Shown piece by piece: positions 23,285-25,128 of a stretch of 25,128 nt of DNA. Every line of letters starts with the position of its first letter. Position 1 is the stretch's first letter. This stretch comes from CBFHSD01 sp965658375 (GTDB taxonomy: Bacteria; Bacteroidota; Bacteroidia; Flavobacteriales_G; Salibacteraceae), in the NCBI GenBank assembly GCA_965658375.1, contig CBFHSD010000033.1:1-25128 (forward strand), written 5' to 3'. The notes beneath the pieces are model-generated. The model ran no database searches, was not told the DNA's origin, and saw only the letters and a program-made list of their open reading frames with translations. The position numbers and the translations under genes were made by a program.

Positions 23285-25128
23285 ATGCACACGCCAATAC
23301 ACACTTACGTTACCTTGCACTTTGCTGATGCAGTTCTATCAGACCAGGTGCTTGAAAAATTAGAGACCTTCAAATGGGGCCTCCTCAATCAACTTTCAGC
23401 CAAATACACCATTTTGCTCTATGCTTTAAGAGAGCAACATCTCCAAATTGAACTGCCTGTAGAAGAGATTGTGGATGAGGAAGTGTTCCTCCGCTATACA
23501 AAAAGCAGGATTGAGATGGCTCTCAACAACTACCTCCAAGAGTTAAAGAAAGGAGTGAAACGTGTGGCTGACAATCATTTTGAAAAGATTGTTGCTTTAG
23601 CTAAAGACAATGCCTTTGATAAGCATTACCGCGAACTGGCTACTGAACTGAGTCATAAACAAGCTCAAGAACTGAGTGAAGCACTAAGTAATAGTCAATT
23701 CGCAGCATTTCTATCTTCCTGGTTTCCGGAAGAAGCCAAATGGTTTGAGCAAGTAAAAGTATTGGCTCGTACTCCATTTATTGCTTCATCTGGCTATCAA
23801 CAAAGTAGCAAACTCAAGCTATTTATCGGTCAACGTTTAGGCTACTTTAAAAAAGGAAAGAAACTCCACGATTTGTATACGGAGTACCTCACCAAGGTGA
23901 GTGATGAATATCAAATTTCGCTATTCGAATTACTTCAAATTCTCAATACAGAAGGAAAAGTGCCTCAGGGATTAAGCAATTACTTCAAAGGTGAAGTAAG
24001 GAGATTGAGGTTGCTGCAAGCTAAAAAAAGCATTGATGCACTCAAGACTTTTAAAGATCTTCAAAAACCAGAGCAACTGCCCAGTCAAGCCCACTGGGAT
24101 GAACTTGAATTTGTTTTAAAATCACCTTTTGAGTACGAACAACTCACACATGTTTTTTCTGGACTAAAAAGCAAAGAGAGCCAGCGTATCCTTTCCTATT
24201 GGTGGAAAGATTCTGTCCTTTCTGATAGCGGAAGGATATTGCTCGAAGAGTTCTACCGAAGCCTAAAACCGAAAACCAAAGAGCTTTCGAAGAACTTTCG
24301 CATTAAAAAATCGAAAAGCTTACCTCAGAGAAATGCAAATTCCGATTTAAATTATCACGAAACTTTACTTCTAAGATGGATCAATGATCCGGGATTGGTT
24401 GCCAAAATGATCTTCTTAGAAGAGATTGCCACTTTGGTTCAGTTTGAAGAATACAGAACCTATGTTTTAGACGAACTGAATAAACGAACAGGCAAAGATA
24501 TTGTACGTCACTTTGAACTAGGCGCACGTTCTGGAATGGCTAAATACAAAGCTTACAACTTGTTATTGCAAGAACAACTTAGCCGTTTTAAGGAAGAAGA
24601 AGATAAAGAGTTTATTTCCGGACTTAAAGCATTTGAAAAACACCTGAGTGTTCGGACTTTTATTGAAGAAGAGCGAGCAGAGAAACCACTTGATAGACAA
24701 GCAAGCACTGTTGTACTCAATACTCCTGCACTTGCTCCAATTGAAGAGAAACTAACGGAACCAAAACCAGAAATTCAAACAGAACCGGAGACAGAATCTC
24801 ATCCCATTGAGCCTCTTGCAGAAGAAAAGGAAAATGAAGAAACTCTGGATCTAGAAGCATTAAATGAATTAGACGATTTGTTGGGTGATATTCAATGCTC
24901 TGAACAGCAAGTTCATCAATGGTTCCAAGCACAGCCAAAGGCACTTGAACTTGTTCAGGCAGAAGCACTGCGCAGCCCAAGAAGATGGCGCCTTGTAGAA
25001 GTTTGTTCTATGAGTATGCTGATGGAGCTAGGTCTTGCCGATCCTTTTCAGGCCAATAGTTTTGAATTGCTCAAATCCATCAACCTTCGTTTTGGCACCA
25101 ATAAAAAGCCGGTTGTTTTACGCATTAA
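23285..25128 (+). CDS. Putative tape-measure-like protein of the injection system (3' end missing)
   Basis: The ATG at 23285 opens a frame that stays open to the right edge (614 complete codons). There is no signal peptide or membrane helix. The product is mostly helical. The region LREQHLQIELPVEEIVDEEV (about 51-70), then RIEMALNNYLQEL, resembles the N-terminal part of contractile injection system tape-measure proteins (CIS_TMP), which have a similar acidic beta strand followed by long helices. Residues 475-535 form a Pro/Glu-rich acidic linker. The C-terminal diagnostic region lies outside the window, so the call is uncertain. In known clusters the tape-measure gene is followed by an AAA+ ATPase gene, which could be checked in the flanking sequence. 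Confidence 0.45.
   Translation, partial: MHTPIHTYVTLHFADAVLSDQVLEKLETFKWGLLNQLSAKYTILLYALREQHLQIELPVEEIVDEEVFLRYTKSRIEMALNNYLQELKKGVKRVADNHFEKIVALAKDNAFDKHYRELATELSHKQAQELSEALSNSQFAAFLSSWFPEEAKWFEQVKVLARTPFIASSGYQQSSKLKLFIGQRLGYFKKGKKLHDLYTEYLTKVSDEYQISLFELLQILNTEGKVPQGLSNYFKGEVRRLRLLQAKKSIDALKTFKDLQKPEQLPSQAHWDELEFVLKSPFEYEQLTHVFSGLKSKESQRILSYWWKDSVLSDSGRILLEEFYRSLKPKTKELSKNFRIKKSKSLPQRNANSDLNYHETLLLRWINDPGLVAKMIFLEEIATLVQFEEYRTYVLDELNKRTGKDIVRHFELGARSGMAKYKAYNLLLQEQLSRFKEEEDKEFISGLKAFEKHLSVRTFIEEERAEKPLDRQASTVVLNTPALAPIEEKLTEPKPEIQTEPETESHPIEPLAEEKENEETLDLEALNELDDLLGDIQCSEQQVHQWFQAQPKALELVQAEALRSPRRWRLVEVCSMSMLMELGLADPFQANSFELLKSINLRFGTNKKPVVLRI

Noticed and set aside
24717..24980. 87-aa minus-strand frame opposite the Pro/Glu-rich linker
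   Set aside because: Its Leu/Val-rich composition simply mirrors the GAA/CCA-rich coding strand of the tape-measure candidate; no family or start signal supports it.

Overview
The window looks like chromosomal DNA of a Bacteroidota bacterium, most likely a marine member of the Flavobacteriia. The signs are AT-leaning sequence, several TAnnTTTG-type -7 promoter elements, weak Shine-Dalgarno sites, a type IX secretion plug protein, a complete Na+-NQR operon and a Bacteroidota-type contractile-injection-like locus. Gene density is very high; no gene-free stretch exceeds about 215 bases. No tRNA, rRNA, CRISPR array or insertion sequence was seen.

Layout. (1) 1-663, minus: the 5' part of ffh (SRP GTPase), running off the left edge. 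(2) 797-1354, minus: a small outer-membrane beta-barrel protein with its own terminator. (3) 1570-6651, plus: a tightly overlapping photolyase/cryptochrome operon. Its order is atypical SDR, TIGR03643/DUF2805 protein, antenna-less FAD-core photolyase-like protein, full-length but divergent photolyase, a 49-aa DUF2256 zinc-ribbon protein, and a homologue of the bacterial FeS photolyases/cryptochromes in which all four cluster cysteines are gone. (4) 6653-8359, minus: apaG and the T9SS plug protein. (5) 8524-14508, plus: nqrABCDEF, the sodium-pumping NADH:quinone oxidoreductase, followed by a strong terminator. (6) 14599-16325: a small PLDc_N-type membrane protein (plus) convergent with dinB and a VanZ-family gene (minus). 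(7) 16503 to the right edge, plus: an operon of overlapping genes that I read as the baseplate/fibre/tape-measure part of a divergent contractile injection system. It encodes a two-TM protein, a 1114-aa baseplate-J-like protein, a 237-aa fibre-like protein, a 46-aa phage-type small protein, a 740-aa protein with a baseplate-like C-terminus, and an incomplete tape-measure-like protein.

How the genes may work together. The light-repair operon appears to be expressed as one unit; most junctions are start/stop overlaps. It is preceded by a pair of inverted 17-bp elements that may be an operator. Two adjacent photolyase-like proteins have complementary losses, one lacking the antenna domain and the other lacking the usual active-site and Trp residues. 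The Na+-NQR genes carry the expected cofactor ligands and should form a working complex. The rightmost operon lacks sheath, tube, spike and ATPase genes within the window; these would have to lie beyond the right edge or elsewhere.

The strongest leads are the FeS-less FeS-type cryptochrome, the complementary photolyase pair and the divergent injection-system operon. Residue comparisons with E. coli PhrB and Agrobacterium PhrB were made from memory of those sequences, without alignment software.
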